Below, in pieces: positions 16,461-23,746 of a stretch of 29,159 nucleotides of DNA. This stretch comes from Myxococcales bacterium (GTDB taxonomy: Bacteria > Myxococcota > Myxococcia > Myxococcales > Myxococcaceae): positions 1 through 29,159 of the forward strand of contig PMBV01000153.1 in NCBI GenBank assembly GCA_003153055.1, in the 5' to 3' direction. Under the pieces are notes generated by a model, which did not search any database, was not told the origin of the DNA, and was given only the letters and a program-made list of their open reading frames with translations. Made by a program: the position numbers and the translations under genes. How positions within the stretch are numbered: position 1 is the first letter of the stretch; every line of letters starts with the position of its first letter.

Positions 16461-16801
16461 ATGACGTGCAAAGAGAGGTGGTGGCCTGGCGATCGCAGCT
16501 CCGGAAAGGGAGCCTCGAGCTGGCGGTGCTCCTCGCGCTGCGTAAGGAACGTCGCTACGGGCTGGAGCTGGTCGAGCTCCTCAACCGAGCCAACCTCGGG
16601 ATGAGCGAGGGCAGCATCTACCCGCTGCTCTCACGTCTGCGAGCCGAGAAGAAGGTCAAGACCGAGTGGGTCGACTCGGGCGTGGGCCACGCCCACAAGT
16701 ACTACGAGCTGACCGAGAAGGGCCGCGCCACCGTGAAGGCCATGGTGTCGGCGTGGAGAGACTTCAGCAACGCCTTTTCCAAGTTGGTGGGAGACGAATG
16801 A
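16454..16801 (+). CDS. PadR family transcriptional regulator
   Basis: The frame opens at a GTG at 16454 (115 residues). GTGs at 16466, 16478 and 16481 are alternatives, and the conserved part begins near LRKGSLELAVLLALRKERRY. The winged helix reads YGLELVELLNRANLGMSEGS, then IYPLLSRLRAEKKVKTEWVD, and HAHKYYELTEKGRATVKAMV with the beta-wing. This is the compact PadR group (subfamily 2 type, about 110 residues) with a single C-terminal dimerising helix. Family members repress genes for transport, detoxification or envelope functions in response to small molecules. The stop overlaps the ATG of the next gene, a membrane protein, and such a partner is common. No clear Shine-Dalgarno precedes the first GTG, consistent with a leaderless transcript. 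Confidence 0.9.
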   Translation: MQDDVQREVVAWRSQLRKGSLELAVLLALRKERRYGLELVELLNRANLGMSEGSIYPLLSRLRAEKKVKTEWVDSGVGHAHKYYELTEKGRATVKAMVSAWRDFSNAFSKLVGDE

Positions 16802-17373
16802 GCGAGGTTCACATGGCGCTACCGACACCGGCCGAAGAGTTCCTCCTGCGCGTTCACCGGGGGCTGGGCGCTCTCGGTCCAGCCGAGCGAGACGACATCG
16901 TCGCGGAGCTTCGGGCGCACCTGCTCGACCGTCAGGCCGAGGGGAATGCCGACCTCCTGACCGGCTTCGGCGCGCCTGAGTCCCTGGCAGCGAGCTACCT
17001 CACCGAGCACTCACTGCGTGGCGCGCTTGCCCGCGGAACGTCGTGGGCCTTGGGACGGGCGCTGTGGATCGCCGCGCGGGACAGCACGGTCTCGTTGTTC
17101 GGGCTCCTCCCCCTGGTGGTCATGCAGCTCGCGGCCGTCGCCGCCATCGTCACCGCGGCGCTCAAGCCGTTCATGCCCCTCGAGCTGGGTCTGTGGGTCG
17201 GCGGCGGGAGCTTCTACGTCGGCCCCCGAAGCGCTAACCCAGCCATCCACGAGGTCCTCGGCGCATGGGGCGTCCCGGTGCTGGCGTGCTCTGGCGTCAT
17301 CCTCTTCTGGGCTTCCAACCGGGCGATGCGGGCGCTGGTCCGGTGGCGACTCCACGGCGCCCGGCGCTCGTAG
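16798..17373 (+). CDS. PadR-linked membrane protein with HAAS-like N-terminal domain
   Basis: The ATG at 16798 lies in ATGA overlapping the PadR stop. The product is 191 residues. The N-terminal 75 residues (MALPTPAEEFLLRVHRGLGA, then DDIVAELRAHLLDRQAEG) form a helical segment like the HAAS/DUF1700 domain that accompanies PadR proteins. After it come three probable membrane spans: TVSLFGLLPLVVMQLAAVAA, AIVTAALKPFMPLELGLWVG and WGVPVLACSGVILFWASNRA. The C-terminus is basic (Arg-Trp-Arg-Leu-His-Gly). The assigned role, sensing or signalling at the membrane with PadR, is inferred from the usual gene pairing. A second ATG at 16813 is an alternative start. Confidence 0.82.
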   Translation: MSEVHMALPTPAEEFLLRVHRGLGALGPAERDDIVAELRAHLLDRQAEGNADLLTGFGAPESLAASYLTEHSLRGALARGTSWALGRALWIAARDSTVSLFGLLPLVVMQLAAVAAIVTAALKPFMPLELGLWVGGGSFYVGPRSANPAIHEVLGAWGVPVLACSGVILFWASNRAMRALVRWRLHGARRS

Positions 17374-17423
17374 TTTCTCCCGCTGAGCCTTACCCTTCAT
17401 CCGACTTTTCGCGAGAACATGTC

Positions 17424-18338
17424 ATGCATAACAAGACATCTCATCAAGAGCGCACGGCGCCCGTCGCCATGAGGTTCATCGTCGTCGCCTTCGTCCTCGG
17501 CGCGCTCGCTCAGGCAGGGGCGATTCACGCCGGTCTGCGCGAGGGAGCCCAGGGCTGGCTCCTCGTGACCATGTGGGTGCCAGCGGCGACCGCGTTCACC
17601 GTGAGCGGGGTGTCTCGGCGCATGACGTGGGCGGCGGCGAAGAAGGCCGGCTGGCGGTGGCTGGGGCCGGGGCTGGCTCTCGGACTGGCGCCCGACCTCC
17701 TCAAGGTCGCCCTGCTCGCCGCGACGGGGACTGGGGCATGGGACGCCACCCACTTCGAGCTCACGGCCGATGGAGCCTCCATCCAAGCAATCCACAAGCT
17801 GGGCACGGTCCTGGGCGGGGGTCCACAGTCGTTCCCCTTCTTCGCCCTCAACCTCCTCTTGTCGGTCTCCCTCGGCTCGATGGTGACCGCGCTGGTCGGG
17901 GGCATCGGCGAGGAGCTCGGGTGGCGGGGCTTCCTCCAGCCGGTCCTCGAGCGGCGCTTCGGGCGCTTCCTCGCGACGGTACTGGTCGGGCTGGTGTGGG
18001 CCTTCTGGCACTTGCCGGTAAACACGCAGGGATACAACGACCACGAGCGCCCGCTCCTCAATGCCTGGGTCTTCTTTCCCCTCACCGTGGTGGCGATGAG
18101 CTTCGGCTTCGCGTGGCTCACACAGAAGAGCGGGAGCGCCTGGCCGGCCGCTGTGGCCCACGGAGCGAACAACACCATCGGGGCGGCGTTCCTTCTCACC
18201 CCCAAGACGTGGTCGGCCGACACGCTGACCGAGCTCGCGTCGATGGGGATTGTTTCGGCCGGCTTCATCTGGGCCGCGCTCAGGCAAGAGCGGGAGGCCC
18301 GAGAAGTCGGACAGCCACGGCTGGCTGCCATCTCGTAG
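17424..18338 (+). CDS. CPBP-family intramembrane metalloprotease (Abi/CAAX type)
   Basis: The 304-residue multi-span membrane protein from ATG 17424 (ATG 17469 is also possible) has all three CPBP motifs: GGIGEELGWRGFLQ, with Glu163, Glu164 and Arg168; VWAFWHLPVN, with Phe194 and His196 in or near the F-x-x-x-H motif; and VAHGANNTIGAA, with His246 and Asn250. These residues form the presumed catalytic metal centre of this family, which includes Rce1-like and bacteriocin-immunity proteases. Hydrophobic segments occur at 17-38, 45-62, 85-101, 140-160, 185-196 and 218-233. The start lies 51 bases after the preceding gene and no strong ribosome-binding site is visible. Substrate is unknown. Proximity to the PadR pair suggests shared control, but this is inference. 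Confidence 0.9.
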   Translation: MHNKTSHQERTAPVAMRFIVVAFVLGALAQAGAIHAGLREGAQGWLLVTMWVPAATAFTVSGVSRRMTWAAAKKAGWRWLGPGLALGLAPDLLKVALLAATGTGAWDATHFELTADGASIQAIHKLGTVLGGGPQSFPFFALNLLLSVSLGSMVTALVGGIGEELGWRGFLQPVLERRFGRFLATVLVGLVWAFWHLPVNTQGYNDHERPLLNAWVFFPLTVVAMSFGFAWLTQKSGSAWPAAVAHGANNTIGAAFLLTPKTWSADTLTELASMGIVSAGFIWAALRQEREAREVGQPRLAAIS

Positions 18339-18356
18339 AGGCGCCCTCGAGCCGCG

Positions 18357-19265
18357 TCAGTTGCCGTCGAGGAATCCGAGGACCTGTCGGTTGACCTCGT
18401 CAGGCAAGAGCCACGTCATGTCGTGGCCCGCCCCGGGGATGACCGTCCGTTGAATCGACGGGGCGACCCTGGCGAGGCGATCCAACGCTTCCTGCGCCGG
18501 GTAAATCACCTCGCGCTCGCCGATGACGAACAGCGTGGGCACCTGGAGCCGCAGCTTCTCGTCCTCCGCCACCTTCGGCTCGAGCATCTGGGTCATGCGC
18601 CGCAGCCCGAAGCACTCGAAGGCCAACGCCAGGTCCTCGGTCATCTCGTCGATGAGTTTCAGACCGGGCGCTCCAGTCGCGACCAGCCCGGGCAGGCTCG
18701 CGCGATACACCTTGCGAATGAAGAAGCGCCGGGGCGGGAGCAGTATCTGCATCATGTGCAGGAGGTACGCAGGGCGAATGGCGACGGCCCAGCCGGGGGG
18801 CGCCAGCAGCACCACCTTCGCCAGTCGCGAGGGGAACCGGTGAGCGAAGTGCGCCGCCAACCAGGCGCCGTGGGAGAGGCCCATCAGCCGGAGGCCCGGG
18901 CCCAGCTTCATCGCCTCGAAGAGCTCCTCGAGCCACGCGGTGAGCTCGTCGACCGTCTTGATGGGCTGCGTGTTCGCGCTCAGCCCGACGTCCAAGATGC
19001 TGTCGAGCGCGTAGGTCCGGTAGTGCTCCGAGAGCCCGGCGATGTTGGGCTGCCACATCAACGAGCTGGTGCCTCCGCCGGGCAGCAGAACGAGCGGCGG
19101 CGCGTCGACTGGCCCGCTGATGCGCATGAAGGTGCGGCCCCGCGCGGTCTCCACCGTCCTTCCTTCGAATGGAATGGACCAGGCGGTGGCGCGCTGTTGC
19201 ACATGTGCGAGGTACCGCGTCTTCTTCGCTTCGGAGATGAATGGGTCATACGACGTGTATGTCAT
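18357..19265 (-). CDS. Alpha/beta hydrolase
   Basis: The ATG at 19265 follows AGGAG by about six bases. The product has 302 residues. The oxyanion region is LVLLPGGGTSSLMWQPNIAG (59-78), the nucleophile elbow is LMGLSHGAWLAAHFAHR with Ser131, and the histidine is in IPGAGHDMTWL (about residue 281). The acid is probably within LFVIGEREVIYPAQE. This is the usual single-domain layout with a helical cap between about 155 and 240. No signal peptide is present. Substrates of this family range from esters to haloalkanes and lactones, and nothing here distinguishes them. It is transcribed towards, and ends 18 bases from, the convergent CPBP gene. Confidence 0.9.
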   Translation of the reverse strand: MTYTSYDPFISEAKKTRYLAHVQQRATAWSIPFEGRTVETARGRTFMRISGPVDAPPLVLLPGGGTSSLMWQPNIAGLSEHYRTYALDSILDVGLSANTQPIKTVDELTAWLEELFEAMKLGPGLRLMGLSHGAWLAAHFAHRFPSRLAKVVLLAPPGWAVAIRPAYLLHMMQILLPPRRFFIRKVYRASLPGLVATGAPGLKLIDEMTEDLALAFECFGLRRMTQMLEPKVAEDEKLRLQVPTLFVIGEREVIYPAQEALDRLARVAPSIQRTVIPGAGHDMTWLLPDEVNRQVLGFLDGN

Positions 19266-19374
19266 GGTGTGCTCCTGCACGGAGCCGCTCCGCCCAGTGG
19301 GGGAGTCGGCTTGAAAGTGATGGTTGGGATGTCGGGAGACGAACGAGCGCTGCGAGCGGGTGCCGCGGGGCCGC

Positions 19375-19686
19375 TCAGTTCAGCAACGCGCGGTGCAACA
19401 GAAATCGGGCCGGCCTCGGCGGGCGGGGATCCAGGGGTCGGAGCGGAGGACTCCAGGCGCGGGCGGTGAAATTGGGGATGCTCAGCGCCGGGTGACCAAC
19501 CCGCGCTTCGACTCGCGCGACGAGCTCGACGGGTTTCTTGCCCCGGCCGCCCTGCGCCACGCACACCGGCTCGACGGCGCTCGCCACCTGGGCCGGGCTC
19601 ACCGTGGAGCCGACCGCCAGGCATGCCAGCAGCAGCCTCAGCCAGCGAGTCTCGGAGTCCAGGCGCCCACGCATGTCGGAAAACAT
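19375..19686 (-). CDS. Probable small secreted protein
   Basis: A frame of 103 residues from ATG 19686 (or 99 from ATG 19674) has a convincing export signal, WLRLLLACLAVGSTVSPAQV ending ASA, followed by VEPVCVAQGGRGKKPVELVA. Third codon positions are mostly G or C, as in real genes here. The tail is Pro/Arg-rich (PPLRPLDPRPPRPARF). Only two cysteines are present, one in the signal and one after it. I see no Shine-Dalgarno and no known family. It lies in an otherwise empty stretch between the hydrolase and the glycosyltransferase. It could be a chance frame in GC-rich DNA. Confidence 0.45.
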   Translation of the reverse strand: MFSDMRGRLDSETRWLRLLLACLAVGSTVSPAQVASAVEPVCVAQGGRGKKPVELVARVEARVGHPALSIPNFTARAWSPPLRPLDPRPPRPARFLLHRALLN

Positions 19687-19809
19687 GTAACGCACGAATC
19701 GCCGAGGACAAGGCGTCCCCCGCCATCGGAGTGATGCCGATGACATTCATGACTTGGGAGGTTACGACGGCGGCACGGTCCGGGCTCTCGTCGACCGACT
19801 GGAGGAACC

Positions 19810-21024
19810 ATGCGTGCATTGCTGTCCTCGGTTGGCACCCGAGGCGATGTACAGCCCATCGTCGCGCTGGGGCTTCGGGTACGCGAGCTCGGTCACCAGG
19901 TCCGCCTGTGCGTGCCGCCCAACTTCGTGGAGTGGGTGCGCGGCTTCGGCTTCGAGGCGGTCCCGGTCGGCGTCGAGATGCGCCATCCCGTCGGCCGCGG
20001 TCCGGCGGCTCCGCTCACGGCCGAGCAGCTCCGGCGCCTGCGCGAGTCGATGCCAGATTTAGTCACCAACCAATTCGAGACAGTGGGCGCCGCCGCGGAG
20101 GGCTGTGATGCCATTCTCGGGGCGAACGCGCACCAATACGCAGCACGGTCGATCGCCGAGCTCCGAGGCCTTCCCTACGTCACGGCGCTGTATGCGCCGG
20201 TGGCGATTCCGTCGCCTGACCACCTGCCCCCGCCCGGCGCGGGAGAGACCTGGGAACCAGGAGCGAATGCAACGATCAACGCGCGGCGCTGGGAGGCCAC
20301 GCTTCGTGCGTGGAACGACCGGGCCCTCGAGCGCGTCAATCACAACCGCTCGGAGAGGGGCCTGACCCCCATCGACGACGTGCTCCGTCACACCATCACC
20401 GACCACCCGTGGCTCGCCACCGACGGTGTTCTCGCGCCGGTGCCGGCCAGCCCCGGCTTGACGGTCTTCGAGACTGGCACGTGGATTCTGGAGGACTCGA
20501 CGCCCCTGCCGCCCGAGCTGGCCGCGTTCCTCGAGGCCGGAGCGCCGCCGCTCTTCTTCGGGTTTGGGAGCATGCCGGCCCCGCACGGTGCCAGCCGCGC
20601 CCTCGTCGGGGCAGCCAGGGCCGTCGGTCGCCGGGCCATCATCTCGCAGGGCTGGGCCGAGCTGGGCCTCCTCGACGACGCGCCCGACTGCATCGTCATC
20701 GGAGACGTGAATCAGCAGGCGCTCTTCCGGCGGGTGGCCGCCGTCGTCCATCACGGCGGAGCAGGAACCACCGCCACCGCGTCACGCGCCGCGGCCCCAC
20801 AGGTAGTGGTACCGATGTTCAGCGACCAGTTCTACTGGGCCAGCCGCGTCCGCGCGTTGGGCATCGGGACATCGGTCGTGGGCGCCCTCAACACAGACAC
20901 CCTGGCCGCGGCCCTGCGAGAGGTCCTCGACCCCACCGTCGCCCAGCGCTCGACGGGCGTCGCGCAGCGGCTCTCCTCCGATGGCGCGATGGTCGCGGCT
21001 CGGCGACTCGTAGCGTTGGAGTAG
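19810..21024 (+). CDS. GT1-family glycosyltransferase (UDP-glycosyltransferase/MGT type)
   Basis: The ATG at 19810 has GGAGG directly upstream. The 404-residue protein starts MRALLSSVGTRGDVQPIVAL, the N-terminal acceptor domain of GT-B enzymes related to macrolide and sterol glucosyltransferases. The C-terminal donor domain contains VVHHGGAGTTATASRAAAPQ (His-His-Gly-Gly-Ala-Gly at 314-319) and VVVPMFSDQFYWASRVRALG. FFGFGSMPAPHG precedes it. Members move a sugar from a nucleotide donor onto lipids, sterols or natural products. No polyketide, peptide-synthetase or sugar-biosynthesis gene lies nearby, so the acceptor is unknown. It is a single gene, with the next downstream gene on the opposite strand. 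Confidence 0.93.
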   Translation: MRALLSSVGTRGDVQPIVALGLRVRELGHQVRLCVPPNFVEWVRGFGFEAVPVGVEMRHPVGRGPAAPLTAEQLRRLRESMPDLVTNQFETVGAAAEGCDAILGANAHQYAARSIAELRGLPYVTALYAPVAIPSPDHLPPPGAGETWEPGANATINARRWEATLRAWNDRALERVNHNRSERGLTPIDDVLRHTITDHPWLATDGVLAPVPASPGLTVFETGTWILEDSTPLPPELAAFLEAGAPPLFFGFGSMPAPHGASRALVGAARAVGRRAIISQGWAELGLLDDAPDCIVIGDVNQQALFRRVAAVVHHGGAGTTATASRAAAPQVVVPMFSDQFYWASRVRALGIGTSVVGALNTDTLAAALREVLDPTVAQRSTGVAQRLSSDGAMVAARRLVALE

Positions 21025-21050
21025 AGGTCGGCGCCGAGGACGAAAGCGGC

Positions 21051-21599
21051 TCAGTCTCGCGCGAGCACCGGAGTCGCCGCTGACGTCGCAGGCCCGGGCA
21101 AGTCGAGCGGCACGGCCGGCACGCGGCCCGTCAACCCTCGCGCCGCGAAGACCACCAGCGCGCCCAGACCCCACGACAGCGCGACCACGACACCGAGGTC
21201 GAACAACCCGCGGAGCAGTGGCTCCAGTCGACGCACCAGGACCACCAGCGCGACGACCATCACCACCAGCGTCCACTCCGATCGAACCCGCCGAGGCGAG
21301 GCGTGGAAGAGCCCGATGCAGAATGCCGGAGCCAGCACGACGTGGAGCCATCGCGGGTGGTGCCCCAGGTGCCAGGCCCTCGCCACGACCCGAGGCGAGA
21401 ACCGCTGCTGAAAACCACGGTACCCCTCGAAGTACAGCAGCAGCGCCGTCCACCCGATGGCGAAAGTCCACTGGCCCAGGCTCAGCGAGAAATGCAACGA
21501 CTCCACCGCGTGAACCGCGAGCCGGTACACCGCCTCGACGAGGAACCCGCACACTCCCAGCAAGCCCCAGACAACCCCAATTCGGCCGAGCCACGACAT
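21051..21599 (-). CDS. Multi-span membrane protein, unknown function
   Basis: The 182-residue frame starts MSWLGRIGVVWGLLGVCGFL at 21599. Codon third positions are mostly G/C, and five hydrophobic spans can be seen: about 5-25, 40-56, 82-100, 110-125 and 130-150. The middle contains FEGYRGFQQRFSPRVVARAWHLGHHPRWLH, a His/Arg-rich cytoplasmic or periplasmic loop. I do not recognise the family. It ends 26 bases from the convergent glycosyltransferase and is divergent from the pom genes, with about 215 bases between. No enzymatic motif is visible. Confidence 0.75.
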   Translation of the reverse strand: MSWLGRIGVVWGLLGVCGFLVEAVYRLAVHAVESLHFSLSLGQWTFAIGWTALLLYFEGYRGFQQRFSPRVVARAWHLGHHPRWLHVVLAPAFCIGLFHASPRRVRSEWTLVVMVVALVVLVRRLEPLLRGLFDLGVVVALSWGLGALVVFAARGLTGRVPAVPLDLPGPATSAATPVLARD

Positions 21600-21712
21600 G
21601 AGTGCAGGGTTGTAACGCCGAGCACGCCCCAGCGGCCACCACGCTCCGAGGCCGATTTACCGGCCTCAGCGGCGTTGCGGGCGATCCCATGAAAATGCAG
21701 TGGTTTCAGCCA

Positions 21713-21741
21713 TTTACATGTCGAACGAGACTCGGTAGGGT
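21713..21741 (+). promoter_or_regulatory. Candidate promoter of the pom cluster
   Basis: TTTACA (21713-21718), a 17-base spacer and TAGGGT (21736-21741) form a recognisable but weak sigma-70-like pair in the divergent region. The predicted start near 21748 would leave a leader of about 70 bases before the pomY ATG. Confidence 0.35.
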
Positions 21742-21762
21742 GCGGTTCCGGTCAGAAAGGAG

Positions 21763-21782
21763 ACAAGCCGCTACAGGCTTGT
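21763..21782 (+). promoter_or_regulatory. Leader hairpin before pomY, followed by T-rich stretch
   Basis: ACAAGCC (21763-21769) pairs perfectly with GGCTTGT (21776-21782) around a six-base loop. About eight bases on is CGTTTTCTTG. Just before the hairpin is AAAGGAG, a strong Shine-Dalgarno-like sequence with no obvious start codon after it. This could be an attenuator or a processing site; it is not a classical terminator because the T-run is displaced. Confidence 0.45.
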
Positions 21783-21815
21783 ACGCTCGTTTTCTTGACG
21801 AGGGACGTTGAGGCC

Positions 21816-23735
21816 ATGAACGACGAGACACCCGAGACGCTGTTGAAGGGCGCACTCGAGCGAATCGTGTACTTCGAGGCCCGTTCCTCACAACTGGCCA
21901 ACGACGTGGAGCGCTCGGTCGCCGAGGCCGAACGGTTCAAGGCCGAGCTGGCGCGGGCTGCCCAGCGGGAGATCGAGCTGAAGCGCACGGTGGCTGAGCT
22001 CGAGGTGCGAGTGAGCCGAGCCGACACCGAGCGAGACGAGGCGACCCTGCTCGCCGACGCCCTCCGACGGGAGCAAGCCGGTCTGGTGGCGAACATCCTC
22101 GACGCCTCACGTATCCACGGCACCGAGGTGGTCGATGGCTTCGACCTCGCCCAGTTCATCGCCCAGCTTCGCAGCGAGGTGCTCCGCACGCGCGTTGGCG
22201 CGAACCCCGAGCGAGGCGTCGTTCGCGCGGAGCGCGGTCCCCAGGGGACTCCGGCGACTCGCATGGCCCACGAGCTCAAGTCAGCGGGCCGTCTGTCGGT
22301 GAGCGAGGCCGACGTCGACACGCTGGCCAACGGCGCGGCGTTTCCCAAGAGCGAAGAGACGCTGTTCGGCTTCTCGGTGCGGGAGCTGAGCGCCACCGAC
22401 GTCGCCGCCCGCGCCCGGGCAGCCGAGCGGCTGGCGGCGTTGAGCCATCGCGCCGCGGCACCTGCGCTGGCGAGCGCGCTCAACCTCGAGACCGAGCCCA
22501 GGGCCCAGGTGGCCATGTTGAAGGCGCTGTCGGCGCTCGCAGGGCCCGAGGGGGCCGCGGTGGTGAAGCCGCTGCTCGCCGCGCCGTCGCCCGAAGTGCG
22601 GATCGCCGCCCTGAAGGCGCTCCTCAAGCTGGACCCGAAAGCCGCTGGGCCTCACCTGGCGGCGGCCACCAGCGACCCCGAGCCGACGGTTCGCCGACGA
22701 GCCTCGCTGCTCGCCCTCGGGCTTCCACCGAAGGACGCGCTCGAGCTCGGAGTCACGTCGATCCGCGACGCCAACGCCGAGGTGCGAGCCCTGGCCACGC
22801 TCGTCCTCGGAGCGAGCCAGGCCGACGCCGCTCGGCCCCTGCTCCTCGAGGCGATGCGCGACCCGGACATCAAGGTGCGGCGGAGCGCGAGCCAGGCGCT
22901 GTCGAACCTGCTGGGCCAAGACGTGACCAAAGTGGTGGAGCTCAACGAGGCCCACCGCCGCCGAGAAGTGCGTCGGCTCTCTTCAGTGCAGCCAGTGCCC
23001 GTCGCCGACCGGCGCTCGGTGCGCGAGGCTCGTCTCTCGCACGAGAATGGTGCGGGGGGCGCTTCGACGCACGGGCCCACGGCGCTACACTCGACGAACC
23101 TCGGTGGAGGCACGTGCCCCACGACGCCGGGAGGAGCGCCTACTCCGCGGCTCGCGGTCGCCACCGGGAATACTTCCTCTCGCCTCATGCCCGCGCACCT
23201 CGCTCCGGCGAACCGCCAGGCCGTCACCGCCGAGAAGATGGCCGCCTCAGCTCGTGTCACTCCCGCGGACCTGCCGTCGGCGCCCACCGTCACCGCCGAG
23301 AAGATGGCCGCCTCAGCTCGTGTCACCACCGCGGATCTGCCGTCAGCGCCCGCCGTCGCCGCCGAGAGCATCGCAGCCTCGTCTCGGAGCTCCCGCATCA
23401 GCGTCTTGGATTCCACGGCCGTGCCCGAGCCCACCGTCCGATTGAGCGACCGTGCCCCCTCGGCCCGCGCGGTCGGCTTCCTCGCGTCGGGGAATGCCTG
23501 GCCAGCCGACGGAGGCCAGCGGGCACCAGCCTCGCGCACCGCCGTCATCACTGCCACGAGCGACGAGCTCGTCGACCGACTGATGGGCGAGCTTCGCGCC
23601 TCGCTTCGAGGTAAGTCGCTGCCCGACCTGACTCTGGCGGCCGACGCGCCGTCCGACGATGTCGTCCGAGCGTTGAGCCTGCTCTTGTCGAAGGGCGCTG
23701 TCGTCCGTCGTGGCCTCAAATACTTCGTTGCCTGA
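21816..23735 (+). CDS. pomY: PomY-like protein: coiled coil, HEAT repeats, disordered tail
   Basis: The 639-residue product starts at ATG 21816 (a TTG at 21795 would add seven residues). Residues about 10-95 form a coiled coil (VERSVAEAERFKAELARAAQ, REIELKRTVAELEVRVSR). Residues about 195-375 are HEAT-type helical repeats with lines such as PSPEVRIAALKALLKLDPKA and RDPDIKVRRSASQALSNLLG. Residues about 385-575 are low-complexity with a 22-residue repeat. The last 60 residues look folded. This coiled coil-HEAT-disordered layout, together with the adjacent ParA-type ATPase and PomX, matches PomY of Myxococcus xanthus, which bridges PomX to FtsZ and stimulates PomZ ATPase. It is the first gene of the cluster; the stop is 11 bases before pomZ. 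Confidence 0.88.
   Translation: MNDETPETLLKGALERIVYFEARSSQLANDVERSVAEAERFKAELARAAQREIELKRTVAELEVRVSRADTERDEATLLADALRREQAGLVANILDASRIHGTEVVDGFDLAQFIAQLRSEVLRTRVGANPERGVVRAERGPQGTPATRMAHELKSAGRLSVSEADVDTLANGAAFPKSEETLFGFSVRELSATDVAARARAAERLAALSHRAAAPALASALNLETEPRAQVAMLKALSALAGPEGAAVVKPLLAAPSPEVRIAALKALLKLDPKAAGPHLAAATSDPEPTVRRRASLLALGLPPKDALELGVTSIRDANAEVRALATLVLGASQADAARPLLLEAMRDPDIKVRRSASQALSNLLGQDVTKVVELNEAHRRREVRRLSSVQPVPVADRRSVREARLSHENGAGGASTHGPTALHSTNLGGGTCPTTPGGAPTPRLAVATGNTSSRLMPAHLAPANRQAVTAEKMAASARVTPADLPSAPTVTAEKMAASARVTTADLPSAPAVAAESIAASSRSSRISVLDSTAVPEPTVRLSDRAPSARAVGFLASGNAWPADGGQRAPASRTAVITATSDELVDRLMGELRASLRGKSLPDLTLAADAPSDDVVRALSLLLSKGAVVRRGLKYFVA
23223..23387. repeat. Coding tandem repeat, 66-bp period, in pomY tail
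   Basis: GTCACCGCCGAGAAGATGGC starts at 23223 and again at 23289, followed in both by a nearly identical stretch. A more diverged third copy (GTCGCCGCCGAGAGCATCGC) starts at 23355. The protein unit is VTAEKMAASARVTPADLPSAP plus one residue, 22 residues per unit. Confidence 0.95.
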
Positions 23736-23746
23736 AGGGATTCCTC

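Noticed and set aside
20782..21690. Minus-strand frame of 302 codons over the glycosyltransferase 3' end and the membrane gene
   Set aside because: It is Arg/Pro/Gly-rich without family features and conflicts with the hydrophobic membrane protein frame at 21051-21599.
23223..23387. 66-bp repeats as a CRISPR-like array
   Set aside because: The repeats are in frame within pomY, contiguous, and without unique spacers.
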